Positions 49,438 through 58,183 of a stretch of DNA of 64,000 bases are shown piece after piece; positions within the stretch are counted from its first letter, which is position 1; each line of letters opens with the position of its first letter. Both the position numbers and the translations under genes were made by a program. The notes beneath the pieces were generated by a model, which was not told the origin of the DNA, made no database searches, and saw only the letters and a list, made by a program, of their open reading frames with translations. Source of the stretch: Alkaliphilus hydrothermalis (GTDB taxonomy: Bacteria; Bacillota; Clostridia; Peptostreptococcales; Natronincolaceae); contig NZ_JAFBEE010000001.1 in NCBI RefSeq assembly GCF_016908555.1, positions 248,001 through 312,000 on the forward strand. Reading direction: 5' to 3'.

Positions 49438-50892
49438 ATGAAAAAATTGAACTATAGAATCACCATGATTGCGGTATTATTGATGACTTTGGTGGTTTTT
49501 ACGGCATGTGGTAAGGCTGATGAACAACTGACAACTAATGAACAAATGACATCCGATGAGGAACTTACATCGGAGGAACAGCTGACAATTGAAGACTTTT
49601 TAAGTGATTTTGATTACTTAATGCAAACAATGGAAGACACATATCCATATTTTGGTGTAGTAGAAAGAAGATTAGGCGTTGATATAAGAGCTTTAGGGAG
49701 AGAAACGAGGGCTATGATAGAAAATTACCCCTATTCTCTTGAAGGTCGTGCAAAAGAACTGGGGATTTCCTTGAAGGATATGCCGGAATTAGATGAGCAT
49801 GTTTTTTGGAGCATTATTCGTCATGAATTATTCTCAGATTTCATTGGGTTTGGGCATGCCATTCCCTTCGATTATGCACGATATAATTATATTAAACCAT
49901 CTTATACAAAATCTACCAGTCCATTTAACACAGTCAATAATTACGAAGTATTCACTAATCCTGTGGCCCTAAGCTTTTACCAAGAACAGGAGGCTCTTTT
50001 TAAGAATCTTGCTGATAATAAATCAGATCTTTTCCAATTTATTTTTCGACAAGAACCTCCGACTGGAGGGTCTAGGAGCCGCAGGCCTATGGTTGAAACA
50101 GAAATTATAGAAGAGGACAGGATCGCATATTTAAAGCTGGCAGTTTTTGCGCCCAATTTAACTTCTATACTTGAATTGAAAGAATTTTATGATAATATTC
50201 AAGGATATGAGCACTTGATTATTGATATCAGGGACAATGGAGGAGGTAGCTCAGATTTTTGGAGAATGTATATGATGAAAGCTCTTTGGCCGGAGGATAA
50301 AAATATGCCTGATATGCCATTATACGCTTTTTACCGAGACAGTGAGCTTGGAAAATATTTTGGAGAAGACAATATTCAAACTACATCAAAGTTTTCAACT
50401 TATAAACCTGAAACTGATGAGTTGCTTACAGTAAATGAAATGATGGATTTACATGATTTGCCCCATATCAATGTTGAGGATTTAGAAGATTTAGCTTATG
50501 GGGTAAGGTTTAGCACTAGTATTGAAAATATAGAAGAACAGCATATACGACAGTTTGGATTTAAAGAAATTTCTCAGCCTTTTAATGGCAAAATATGGCT
50601 TTTGACCAACGGAAGCAACTTCTCCGCTGCAGCCCTTTTTGCCCGTCACGCAAAAGAAATGGACTTCGCCACCCTTGTGGGAGGGGAGACCGGAGGGGCA
50701 TACACTGCAGGTGCAGGGGCCCACTTTGCCTTGCCCAACACCGGGATTATATTAAGGTGGGATACAGATTATTTAACGGATAGTGAGGGCAGGTCTTTAA
50801 ATGAGTTCACCACCACCCCCCACCACTATAACCGCCCTGATATGGATGCGTTGGAGACTGCTTTGCAGTTAATAGAAGAAGGTAAGCATTAG
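49438..50892 (+). CDS. S41-family peptidase, lipoprotein
   Basis: A 484-aa protein with a lipoprotein signal ('MIAVLLMTLVVFTACGK', lipobox Cys at about residue 25). It continues with a low-complexity spacer of repeated Glu-Gln-Leu-Thr/Met-Thr blocks and the S41 core: 'LIIDIRDNGGGSSDFWRMYM' and the serine region 'WLLTNGSNFSAAALFARHAK' with 'TLVGGETGGAYTAGAG' after it. The catalytic Ser lies in 'NFSAAALFA'. It should sit on the outer face of the membrane and cut or bind peptides. GGGGGGACTTTA precedes the ATG. A second S41 protein without signal is at 4320. Confidence 0.88.
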   Translation: MKKLNYRITMIAVLLMTLVVFTACGKADEQLTTNEQMTSDEELTSEEQLTIEDFLSDFDYLMQTMEDTYPYFGVVERRLGVDIRALGRETRAMIENYPYSLEGRAKELGISLKDMPELDEHVFWSIIRHELFSDFIGFGHAIPFDYARYNYIKPSYTKSTSPFNTVNNYEVFTNPVALSFYQEQEALFKNLADNKSDLFQFIFRQEPPTGGSRSRRPMVETEIIEEDRIAYLKLAVFAPNLTSILELKEFYDNIQGYEHLIIDIRDNGGGSSDFWRMYMMKALWPEDKNMPDMPLYAFYRDSELGKYFGEDNIQTTSKFSTYKPETDELLTVNEMMDLHDLPHINVEDLEDLAYGVRFSTSIENIEEQHIRQFGFKEISQPFNGKIWLLTNGSNFSAAALFARHAKEMDFATLVGGETGGAYTAGAGAHFALPNTGIILRWDTDYLTDSEGRSLNEFTTTPHHYNRPDMDALETALQLIEEGKH

Positions 50893-51074
50893 TGACAAAG
50901 AATAAAGGACAGTCTAGCAAAATAATGCACCTCATTCTACCAGTTCTAGGACTGGTATTTTTTTTACAACCAATAAGTCTTCTGAAGGAAGACTTTGATC
51001 TAGATATAGGGGATAATAATTGCCTCGGAAATAGTGGAATTTCAACATTATTTACGATTTACGACAAAAAATAA
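50892..51074 (+). CDS. Hypothetical 60-aa single-helix protein (doubtful)
   Basis: The GTG at 50892 overlaps the stop of the S41 lipoprotein gene by one base. The frame encodes a basic start, one hydrophobic helix ('IMHLILPVLGLVFFLQPISL') and an acidic tail. It may be a small membrane peptide translated by coupling, but no independent ribosome site or family support exists. Confidence 0.3.
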   Translation: MTKNKGQSSKIMHLILPVLGLVFFLQPISLLKEDFDLDIGDNNCLGNSGISTLFTIYDKK

Positions 51075-51382
51075 AATCATTCGCAGTTTTGTAATCAGAA
51101 TTGTTCTAGCGTTTAAAATAAAGCACTTGAAAGTGCAGGTATAGGATTTAATAAATAAATTATCTAATCGACAATAATTTGCAAAATAGTTTGAAAATAA
51201 AAGATAAAATAAATATATGTACCACAGGGAGAGCTCAAAGTGTTTTGTTGAATTTAAGACTTTTTATAATTTCCCTACAATTTTTATTTAATTTATCTCT
51301 TAAGAAGGCTAGTATGTGGTATCCTTTATATAGAGGTATCCCTCCACTTAGGGAAATAATGACAGATAGGAGATACAACCAA

Positions 51383-51637
51383 ATGAAATGTAGAGACGGC
51401 TGTGGGGCCTGCTGTATCGCCCCATCTATATCCACCCCTATCCCAGGAATGCCACTGGGCAAACCAAGTGGAGTAAAGTGTATTCAGTTGACAGATGATT
51501 TTAAGTGTAGGATATTCGGAAAAGCTGAACGACCTGCGGTTTGCGGAGAACTTCAACCTTCGAAGGAAATGTGCGGTAAAACTAATGTTGAGGCATACAC
51601 TTTTTTACTAGATCTTGAGGAAGCCACAAAACCCTAG
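51383..51637 (+). CDS. YkgJ-family cysteine-cluster protein
   Basis: An 84-aa protein starting 'MKCRDGCGACCIAPSISTPI', continuing 'GVKCIQLTDDFKCRIFGKAE' and 'RPAVCGELQPSKEMCGK': eight cysteines in the YkgJ (zinc/iron-chelating) pattern. The cluster probably binds Zn or an iron-sulfur centre; the role is unknown. ATG 51383 is 10 nt after AGGAGA. A longer frame reaches back to 51179 but its first 60 codons look noncoding, and an ATG at 51359 has only a weak site. It stands alone, with 308 bp of apparently empty DNA upstream apart from the doubtful frame's tail and a small GCACTT/AAGTGC hairpin. Confidence 0.8.
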   Translation: MKCRDGCGACCIAPSISTPIPGMPLGKPSGVKCIQLTDDFKCRIFGKAERPAVCGELQPSKEMCGKTNVEAYTFLLDLEEATKP

Positions 51638-51686
51638 ATAAGTAAACTGTAACTTTATTATGTTAATAATTTATAGGAGGTATTAA

Positions 51687-52262
51687 ATGGAAACGTATTT
51701 GCTAAAGACCAAGCGGCTAGGACTTCGTAGATGGAAAGAATCAGATTATGCTGCTTTTCGAGAAATAAATCAAGATCCTATGGTAATGGAGTTTTTTCCA
51801 CGCTTATTAACACCGGAAGAAAGCGATGCAATGATTGAGAAAATTGAGGAAAATACAAATAAGAATGGCTTTGGCTTGTACGCTGTAGAACTTCTAAAGA
51901 CGAAAGAATTCATCGGATTTATTGGCCTAAGCGTCCCAAACTTTGATGCTGATTTTACACCGTGTGTAGAAATTGGCTGGCGGTTAGCATATTCCCACTG
52001 GGGCAAGGGTTACGCTCCAGAGGGTGCTCAGGCCTGTATTGAATTTGCCTTCCATTTTTTAAAGATTTCTGAAATTGTCTCCTTCACTTCAGTTAAAAAC
52101 GAAAGGTCGATACGGGTGATGGAAAAATTGAATATGAAAAAGGTAAAGGAATTTATGCATCCAAACCTTACTCCAAAGGATCCGCTTTGTACTCATGTTC
52201 TATACAAGATTCAAAGGGATTCAACAGATAGAGTAGTCAAGAAAGGAAGCAAAAATAAATAA
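51687..52262 (+). CDS. GNAT N-acetyltransferase (RimJ/RimL type)
   Basis: A 191-aa protein of the Acetyltransf_3 group: 'TKRLGLRRWKESDYAAFREI', 'FIGFIGLSVPNFDADFTPCV', 'EIGWRLAYSHWGKGYAPEGA' (motif A with W-x-x-A) and 'FTSVKNERSIRVMEKLNMKK' (motif B). It is like enzymes that acetylate ribosomal protein or peptide N-termini, or small molecules. AGGAGGTATTAA precedes the ATG. It ends 14 bp before a large DUF4153 membrane protein gene. Confidence 0.9.
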   Translation: METYLLKTKRLGLRRWKESDYAAFREINQDPMVMEFFPRLLTPEESDAMIEKIEENTNKNGFGLYAVELLKTKEFIGFIGLSVPNFDADFTPCVEIGWRLAYSHWGKGYAPEGAQACIEFAFHFLKISEIVSFTSVKNERSIRVMEKLNMKKVKEFMHPNLTPKDPLCTHVLYKIQRDSTDRVVKKGSKNK

Positions 52263-52276
52263 AGGGGGAAGATACT

Positions 52277-54043
52277 ATGGTAAGAAAAGTAATCAATTTA
52301 GTAAAGATAATTATTCAGAAACTATTAACAAGCTTTAAGCGATTTCCATTACCATTACTGATGGCAGTAGCCACAGTAATCCATCTCATGTGGCTAAATC
52401 ATTTGGATTATGGTGGGAGGCTCAATAGAGATAGTATCACTAGAGTAGCAATGGCCTTAGCTTTAGGTGTACCTGTATTTCTTTGTGTGAAGATGTATTT
52501 GGAAAGATCAGTCCATAGGACGAAAAAAACTATTGGCATCATTTACACTGTTGCTAGTCTTTTTTTAGGGATAAATTATTTCTTATTTTTAAGAAATGAA
52601 CTAGACATGGTTAATATAACTCGATATTTCGGATTAACCTTAGCCTTCTATATTGCCTTTACTTATATACCCTATTTAGACAGGAAAGCCAATTATGACT
52701 TATATGTGATCAAACTCATCACTAGATTTTTCATCGTATTTATCTATTCTGTAGTGCTATTTTTTGGCCTGATAGCGATCATTTTTACCGTGGATCAGTT
52801 ATTCTCAGTAGGATTATCTGGAGAGATTTACTTTGACATCTGGCTGATGGTGGCAGGGATTTTTGCTCCAGCCTTTTTCTTGGGTGAAATACCAGCTTAT
52901 GGGGAAAATATGAATACAAAAGACTACCCAAAAGTATTTAAAGTATTAGTGCTGTATATAATCATGCCTTTATTGTCTGTTTATACTGTGATACTTTACA
53001 GTTATTTTGTGAAGATCCTCATAACCAGACAATGGCCTCAAGGATTGATTACAAATCTTGTCCTTTGGTATTCTGTTATCTCAACAATCATAATTTTTCT
53101 AACACAGCCATTAACCGAAGAAAATCAATGGGCTAAAGTCTTTAAACAGGCTCTTTCAAAGGCAATAATCCCATTACTGGCAATGATGTTTGTTGCTCTT
53201 TTTATTAGGATTAACGAATATGGAATTACTGAAAGTAGATATTTTGTCCTCGTGGTAGGTCTGTGGGTTACAGGATCTATGTTGTATTTCGCCATTAGAA
53301 AAAATCAACGAAATATCCTATTGGCAATTTCTATATCCTTAGTTGCGTTGTTATCTGTAGTAGGTCCCGTTAGTAGCTACTCAATATCTAAATACAGTCA
53401 AAATATGAGACTAAAATCAATTCTTGTTGATAATAGCATGCTTCAGCAAGATGGGATTATACCTGAAAAAAATGCTCCCCAGGAGGTTATCAGTGAAGTA
53501 AGTGAGATCGTACACTACTTCAAGGAGTACCATTCCTTAAAGGATTTAAATTATGTGCCAGACGACTTTGATTTAGAAACGATGGAGCAGGTTTTTGGGT
53601 TTCAATTTAATAGGCATCAGGATGGTCGTTACAATTACCCACAATACCATCACTATGATTTAGGTGATTCAAGTAATCTCTATATTATAAAAGAGTTTGA
53701 TTACTTTATTCCTTTGGAGTACTACTCCCATAGAAATAAAGGGTTGAATTTTGATCAGGATAATCTATCTATTGAATACAAGGAATCTAAAAATGAAATC
53801 TCCATTAGCTATAAAGGAGAAGTTATCTATACAAAAAATATCGAGGATTTAGCAGTTAATATCCATCAAACTAACAGCAACAAAAAGCCTTCAACAGCTG
53901 AAGAACTATCATTTAATGATGAAAATCACAAAGTAAAGGTTTTCTTTGGATTTAAACGGTTTATGTTAGTAGAAAATAAAAAGACAGCAGAGTTTGGTAT
54001 GGAATCCTTTGACATGTATTTCTTTGTAAAAATCAAACAGTAA
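52277..54043 (+). CDS. DUF4153 integral membrane protein
   Basis: A 588-aa protein. Residues 1-370 contain about ten transmembrane segments ('FYIAFTYIPYLDRKANYDLY', 'IVFIYSVVLFFGLIAIIFTV', 'LSVYTVILYSYFVKILITR'), a pattern I associate with DUF4153. Residues about 385-588 are hydrophilic, beginning 'SSYSISKYSQNMRLKSILVD', and probably face the outside. The function is unknown; in other Firmicutes such proteins accompany stress or cell-envelope genes. AAGGGGGAAGATACT precedes the ATG. It is followed 39 bp later by the broken exported protein at 54083, probably its operon partner. Confidence 0.85.
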   Translation: MVRKVINLVKIIIQKLLTSFKRFPLPLLMAVATVIHLMWLNHLDYGGRLNRDSITRVAMALALGVPVFLCVKMYLERSVHRTKKTIGIIYTVASLFLGINYFLFLRNELDMVNITRYFGLTLAFYIAFTYIPYLDRKANYDLYVIKLITRFFIVFIYSVVLFFGLIAIIFTVDQLFSVGLSGEIYFDIWLMVAGIFAPAFFLGEIPAYGENMNTKDYPKVFKVLVLYIIMPLLSVYTVILYSYFVKILITRQWPQGLITNLVLWYSVISTIIIFLTQPLTEENQWAKVFKQALSKAIIPLLAMMFVALFIRINEYGITESRYFVLVVGLWVTGSMLYFAIRKNQRNILLAISISLVALLSVVGPVSSYSISKYSQNMRLKSILVDNSMLQQDGIIPEKNAPQEVISEVSEIVHYFKEYHSLKDLNYVPDDFDLETMEQVFGFQFNRHQDGRYNYPQYHHYDLGDSSNLYIIKEFDYFIPLEYYSHRNKGLNFDQDNLSIEYKESKNEISISYKGEVIYTKNIEDLAVNIHQTNSNKKPSTAEELSFNDENHKVKVFFGFKRFMLVENKKTAEFGMESFDMYFFVKIKQ

Positions 54044-54082
54044 ATATATAATAAATTGACACGAAAATGGGGTGAACTCTAA

Positions 54083-54742
54083 ATGAGGAAAGTTTGGCTT
54101 ATTATACTAATGTTTTTGCTTTCAGTTCAACATGTATTAGCAGCAGACTTAATATATCGTATAACCCACAATGATCAAGACGCCTTGGTGCTTGGAGAAA
54201 TCGTACAGGGAATTGGCAATAGCTATAAAATAGATGTCATACATGTGATCAGTGGCCGCTTACCTCAAAAAACCATTACACTTCATACGGATTTCTAATA
54301 TTTTACGGAAGATACCCCGATGATTGGAGACTTTCTAGTTCTTTCTTTAGACAGAAAAGTAATTAATTACTATATAAAATGGGGGGCATTTAAGGTAGAC
54401 TCAGGGGATTATAAAACTTTAAAGCTATTAAAAAATAATTTGTCAGTTGGATTGCAAGGAGACTTAGCTATGTTAGAAAGATATATCAATAGCAATGCAA
54501 AGGACATTGATTTCTATTATAAGGATGAAAAGGTTTATCTAAGGAAACAGAACGGGGGAGATGAACTAATCTATCCTACTGATGAGCTTTACAACAATAC
54601 TCAAAAATCAACGACTACAGCTGTTTTTAATAATCAAGAGTCAGGGGATGAAGCCGAAAAGTCTCCACTTGTCCTTATTAGTCTAATCCTACTGTTAGGT
54701 ATCGGGGGAATTGTCACCATTCGGTATCGCAATTTACCTTAG
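54083..54742 (+). pseudogene. Exported, C-terminally anchored protein gene interrupted by an in-frame stop
   Basis: The frame starts at ATG 54083 with a signal peptide ('VWLIILMFLLSVQHVLA') and reads 71 codons to a TAA at 54296-54298. Downstream, in the same frame and without other stops, it continues ('YFTEDTPMIGDFLVLSLDRK', ...) for 147 codons to 54740, ending with a transmembrane helix ('SPLVLISLILLLGIGGIVTI') and a short basic tail. A single point mutation to TAA therefore separates the signal peptide from the anchor. No family is recognised. The intact protein would have been about 219 aa. Confidence 0.8.
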
Positions 54743-54782
54743 ACAAAAGCAAAAATACGAACAATCATTTAGCGTGTTAATC

Positions 54783-54832
54783 AAATACCCAATCATCAAT
54801 ACGGCGACATACCGTGATGATTGGGTATTTTG
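54783..54832 (+). terminator. Intrinsic terminator
   Basis: AAATACCCAATCATCA (54783-54798) and TGATGATTGGGTATTT (54815-54830) are perfect 16-bp complements, with TT following. It ends the DUF4153 operon. Confidence 0.92.
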
Positions 54833-54876
54833 TCGTAAATTATCACTCTAGTCTATTCAATTATTACCTATAATCT

Positions 54877-54949
54877 TGTCGAAAAATGGCACAATCGACA
54901 TTGTTTCGACACAACAGAAGAAGGTCGAAATAAGTAGAGGAATTCGACA
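54877..54949. promoter_or_regulatory. Cluster of Spo0A-type boxes
   Basis: The 0A box TGTCGAA occurs perfectly at 54877-54883 (plus), 54905-54911 (minus, TTCGACA) and 54943-54949 (minus). One-mismatch copies lie at 54894-54900 (minus, ATCGACA) and 54923-54929 (plus, GGTCGAA). Five sites in 73 bp is far above chance. No gene start lies close downstream on either strand. Confidence 0.6.
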
Positions 54950-55056
54950 TAATCATAGTATTTATTTTTTTGAAAAACATTTTGCCCTAGAGTGAAAAAT
55001 ATGTCGGGAAATAGGAGGGTATATACAATAAGATAAGTTAAATATTTAACAATATC

Positions 55057-55083
55057 TGTGGATAATAATGAAAGTTATGCACA
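55057..55083. promoter_or_regulatory. Two inverted DnaA-box-like sites
   Basis: TGTGGATAA (55057-55065), the exact reverse complement of the DnaA box TTATCCACA, and TTATGCACA (55075-55083), one mismatch, lie 9 bp apart in opposite orientation. They are 108 bp after the last Spo0A-type box. Confidence 0.4.
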
Positions 55084-55517
55084 AGTGAAGATCTCCAATG
55101 ATTAAAGCATTATTGTTTAGAAATTTGATGAGATAATAAGAATCAATCTATTTAAACACTGCAAAGAAGAAACTTTTTAGGCAACAATATTTGAATAAAT
55201 AAAAGATGAATGTATTATCATAATCCATAACGAATTACTAGATTGCTTATAAAAAAGCTTTATCAGGTGGTCTAATATTAAAATGATTAAATAATTGGTG
55301 TTTAAAAACCATTGCTACTGTTAAATTGTAATAGAACAGCAATCATAGGAACAGGATAATGAACAGGATTATTGAATATAAAATATGTTTTGATATATAT
55401 GAAGTAGGAAGAATTCCGATAATAATAAATGAAGATGGCCCAATAAAGGGGTATATTATTATCTTTTATACTATTCTTTAAATGTATATTTAGGGAATAG
55501 TTACACAAAAAGGAAGC

Positions 55518-55563
55518 TAAGTCAAAGATTTACCATAGATTGACTAGTTCTTTGACTTATTTT
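55518..55563 (+). terminator. Isolated intrinsic terminator
   Basis: TAAGTCAAAGA (55518-55528) and TCTTTGACTTA (55549-55559) pair perfectly, followed by TTTTATG. It is not next to any annotated plus-strand gene. Confidence 0.75.
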
Positions 55564-55759
55564 ATGAATCCCCTATACTATTCTATTCATAAGTACTAAA
55601 ATTATATTTTGGCTTAATGATCTACTAATGGCTTATTCAAAATAAAAGTTTTAAATCCCAGACTTGATTTGTCTAATTCTGAGTTAAACAAGAGATCATA
55701 AAAGCGATATCTCAAATCTAAAATCAAATCTAATTTTATACTTCTTTTTAGCCTAAGGC

Positions 55760-56815
55760 TTAAATCCTATCAAAAAAACTCAACTGAATGTTTTTATAAT
55801 CACTAATATTTGAAAATGATATGCCGATCAACCTCACCTTTTTATGAAGTTCTATATTATTCATAATCAACTCTATGGATTCTCTTATTAACTCTAGATC
55901 ATTGGTTAGGTATTCTACGCTGTGACTCCTAGTAATCTGTTCAAAGTCTTCATACTTAACTTTAAGCGTAGTTGTCCTAATGCCCTTATTTATACGTTTT
56001 AAATCCCCCAGTAGTTCCCTGGCATACTCCCTTAATACTTCAATAAGATACTGTTTATCATTTGTGTCCTTAAAAAAGGTAGTTTCCTTTCCATAGGATT
56101 TTCTTTCACTACTGGTCACAACAGGACGATCATCGATTCCCCTGATACGATTATAGATTTCTATAGCCCAAAGTTCACCCATAATGGGGATTAAACTCTC
56201 TAAAGGATATTTTAGGAGGTCATCTACTTTAAAGATCCCTATTCGGTTAAGTTTGGCAGCAGTTTTCTTACCAAGACCATGGACTTTAATAATAGGAAAA
56301 GGCTTAAGTATATCTGGAATATCTGACTCTCTTATTTCGAAGACTCCATTGGGTTTGTTCCATTCAGAGGCTAATTTAGCTAAAAACTTATTATAGGAAA
56401 TCCCTACACTGATGGTTAGTCCGATTTGATCCTTTACCATCCTTTTTATTTCATTTGCAATCTCTAGGGCGGGTTTTGGAAGATCTGTTATATCCAAAAA
56501 GGCTTCATCTATCGAGACTTTTTCCAATTGATCGGTTATAGATCTCATGATTTTAAAGACTTCTCTAGAAATTTCTCGATAACGATCATGACGGCCATTA
56601 ACGAATATCCCCAGAGGACATAGACTACGGGCCATCTTTGTACTCATGGCACTATGCACCCCAAATCTTCTTGCCTCATAGCTGGCGGCGGCCACGACCC
56701 CCCGTTCGCTGGTTCCCCCCACCATGACCGGCTTCCCCTTTAGTTCAGGATGATCCAGTTGTTCCACCGATGCAAAAAAGGCATCTATATCTACGTGTAA
56801 GATTTTTCGATTCAT
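55760..56815 (-). CDS. dinB: DNA polymerase IV (Y family)
   Basis: A 351-aa Y-family polymerase: 'ILHVDIDAFFASVEQLDHPE' with the first metal Asp, 'VVAAASYEARRFGVHSAMST', 'VSIDEAFLDITD' with the catalytic Asp-Glu pair, the helix-hairpin-helix 'VHGLGKKTAAKLNRIGI', and a little-finger domain at the C-terminus. It does error-prone translesion synthesis. The last residues 'IQLSFFDRI' contain a beta-clamp-binding peptide of the QLSLF type ('QLSFF'). The ATG has no strong AGGAGG upstream (a TGATGATATG context), so expression may be low or SOS-controlled; no clear LexA site was seen. Confidence 0.95.
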   Translation of the reverse strand: MNRKILHVDIDAFFASVEQLDHPELKGKPVMVGGTSERGVVAAASYEARRFGVHSAMSTKMARSLCPLGIFVNGRHDRYREISREVFKIMRSITDQLEKVSIDEAFLDITDLPKPALEIANEIKRMVKDQIGLTISVGISYNKFLAKLASEWNKPNGVFEIRESDIPDILKPFPIIKVHGLGKKTAAKLNRIGIFKVDDLLKYPLESLIPIMGELWAIEIYNRIRGIDDRPVVTSSERKSYGKETTFFKDTNDKQYLIEVLREYARELLGDLKRINKGIRTTTLKVKYEDFEQITRSHSVEYLTNDLELIRESIELIMNNIELHKKVRLIGISFSNISDYKNIQLSFFDRI

Positions 56816-56986
56816 ATCATCACCAACGATTCTAAGTAGTATTTAGGTGGTATTACATTTACAATAATAAGAGATTGAATTTTATTGAAGATATGAGTTC
56901 ATAATGCAAAAAAGAACATATATTCTATTATAATATAATACCAGTTAGAAATACTAGTAGAAATAAGAAGAAACTAAAAAGCATTT

Positions 56987-57388
56987 CTAATCCCACTTAA
57001 GCATGGAAATAAAGCGATCTGTTTCTCTGACAAATCCAAACTTTTGGTAAAAGGATTCCTCTGTTGGCTTAGTAATCAATATAGGGTTGATTTTGTTTTC
57101 TCTAAGGAGGATCATTAACTCGTCAATTATTTTAGTTCCAATTCCTTGCCCTTGATAATCGGGGGCTACTAACATTCTCAGAATATATGCATGTTTGATG
57201 CCATCAGATAGAATTTGAACGAATCCTACTAATTCGCCACTTGGCTCTTCGCGGGCAGTGATCCATCCCCAAGACAAGTTCAAAGACTGCTCAAGTTTCT
57301 CGTTTGAACTCATTCCCCAGCCAATAGTTGATAGTAAATTGTTTAGTTCTTGAGTATCTAATTGATCGTTTCTTATAATTTTTATCAT
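56987..57388 (-). CDS. GNAT N-acetyltransferase (short)
   Basis: A 133-aa protein with an intact core: 'LSWGWITAREEPSGELVGFV', 'LVAPDYQGQGIGTKIIDELM' (motif A) and 'LITKPTEESFYQKFGFVRET' (motif B). The 'PTEESFYQKFGF' ending is typical of the YhbS/PhnO-like group. The start at 57388 follows CAAGGAGTG; a longer frame starting at 57412 would begin before that ribosome site and is rejected. It is monocistronic on the minus strand. Confidence 0.87.
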   Translation of the reverse strand: MIKIIRNDQLDTQELNNLLSTIGWGMSSNEKLEQSLNLSWGWITAREEPSGELVGFVQILSDGIKHAYILRMLVAPDYQGQGIGTKIIDELMILLRENKINPILITKPTEESFYQKFGFVRETDRFISMLKWD

Positions 57389-57502
57389 TAGAAACACTCC
57401 TTGTTTTATCATACTTGTTATATGAATTTTAAATTATGGGAAGCAAAATAAACCAGTTGAATAAACTAACTGGCTTATTTTATATGAAATCCGTCAAAAT
57501 TC

Positions 57503-58054
57503 TTAATCCTCTTCTTCCTCTTCCATTTCTTCCTGTAGTTCTTCCTCATAGCACTCATTTTTAGAGTACAAGAGATTATATAAATCTGCATGTCTTAATT
57601 CATCGGTGATAATCTCTGTCATCATATTGATATGTCGTCTACTTTGCATAGCAAAGAGTATTTTCCGATATTTCTGAACTGTTGCCAGCTCTCCCCGCAA
57701 AGCCTGTTTTAATCCCATACAATAGGACTCTGGTGGTGTGAGTTCCCCTTCAGGTGGTGGTGGAAGCATCATCCCTGTCAATTCGTAATATAATTGACGA
57801 AATAAAGCAAAGTGTTTTCTTTCATCATCCCTGATACTTCTTATCATTTCTTGGTCTTCCTCGGTAGGTGCTTCTCCAAGAAGATAATCGTAAAATAGTT
57901 CATCTGAACGTTCATCAGACACTGCTTCTCTAATAAGTTCCAGTGCCATTGGGAAGTTATAGGGATAGGTATACTGATCTTGATAGCCTGACATTGATGG
58001 ACAATATGGCATCATGGGATTGGTATAACCGTTATAAGGATTATTGTGATACAT
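57503..58054 (-). CDS. Ferritin-like di-iron domain protein (possible spore-associated protein)
   Basis: A 183-aa protein. The N-terminal 30 residues are rich in Tyr, Pro, Asn and Met ('MYHNNPYNGYTNPMMPYCPS'). A four-helix ferritin-like domain follows with all ligand positions: E in 'REAVSDERSDELFY', E-x-x-H in 'IRDDERKHFALFRQ', E in 'ALRGELATVQKYRK' and E-x-x-H in 'IITDELRHADLYNL'. It ends with an acidic Glu-rich tail. The first residues 'MYxNNPYN' match the FG-GAP protein at 6983. Domain and N-terminus recall spore-coat-associated ferritin-like proteins of Clostridia; an oxygen- or peroxide-scavenging role is plausible. AAGGGGGAATACGA precedes the ATG. Confidence 0.82.
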   Translation of the reverse strand: MYHNNPYNGYTNPMMPYCPSMSGYQDQYTYPYNFPMALELIREAVSDERSDELFYDYLLGEAPTEEDQEMIRSIRDDERKHFALFRQLYYELTGMMLPPPPEGELTPPESYCMGLKQALRGELATVQKYRKILFAMQSRRHINMMTEIITDELRHADLYNLLYSKNECYEEELQEEMEEEEED

Positions 58055-58183
58055 TCGTATTCCCCCTTAATAAGAGTTAGCTAGATATAATATCTATACT
58101 ATATCTTACGATTGGAGAGAAAGATTGTTCATTATAAATTCAGATTCCAGCAAAAATACGAAACTCCTAAAGCTTCTCCAAAA

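Larger units (their letters stand above)
54950..55759. other. Gene-poor 0.8-kb stretch
   Basis: No convincing protein gene is visible. It contains two DnaA-box-like sites (55057-55065 and 55075-55083), a 40-codon plus-strand frame (55359-55481, 'MNRIIEYKICFDIYEVGRIP') with a weak AGGAACAGG site, and a clean terminator at 55518-55563. A 68-codon minus-strand frame (55302-55508) has no ribosome site. The presence of a terminator suggests that something is transcribed here. Confidence 0.5.

Noticed and set aside
33768..52262. Integrated mobile island
   Set aside because: No integrase, transposase, attachment-site repeat or tRNA gene was seen at either edge; the gene run may be a chromosomal accumulation.
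54296..54298. Programmed readthrough or recoding at the TAA in the exported protein gene
   Set aside because: TAA is not used for selenocysteine or pyrrolysine, and no readthrough context or downstream structure is evident; a point mutation is simpler.
55302..55508. 68-codon minus-strand frame in the gene-poor stretch
   Set aside because: No ribosome site, low-complexity Tyr/Ile/Asn composition typical of AT-rich noncoding DNA.
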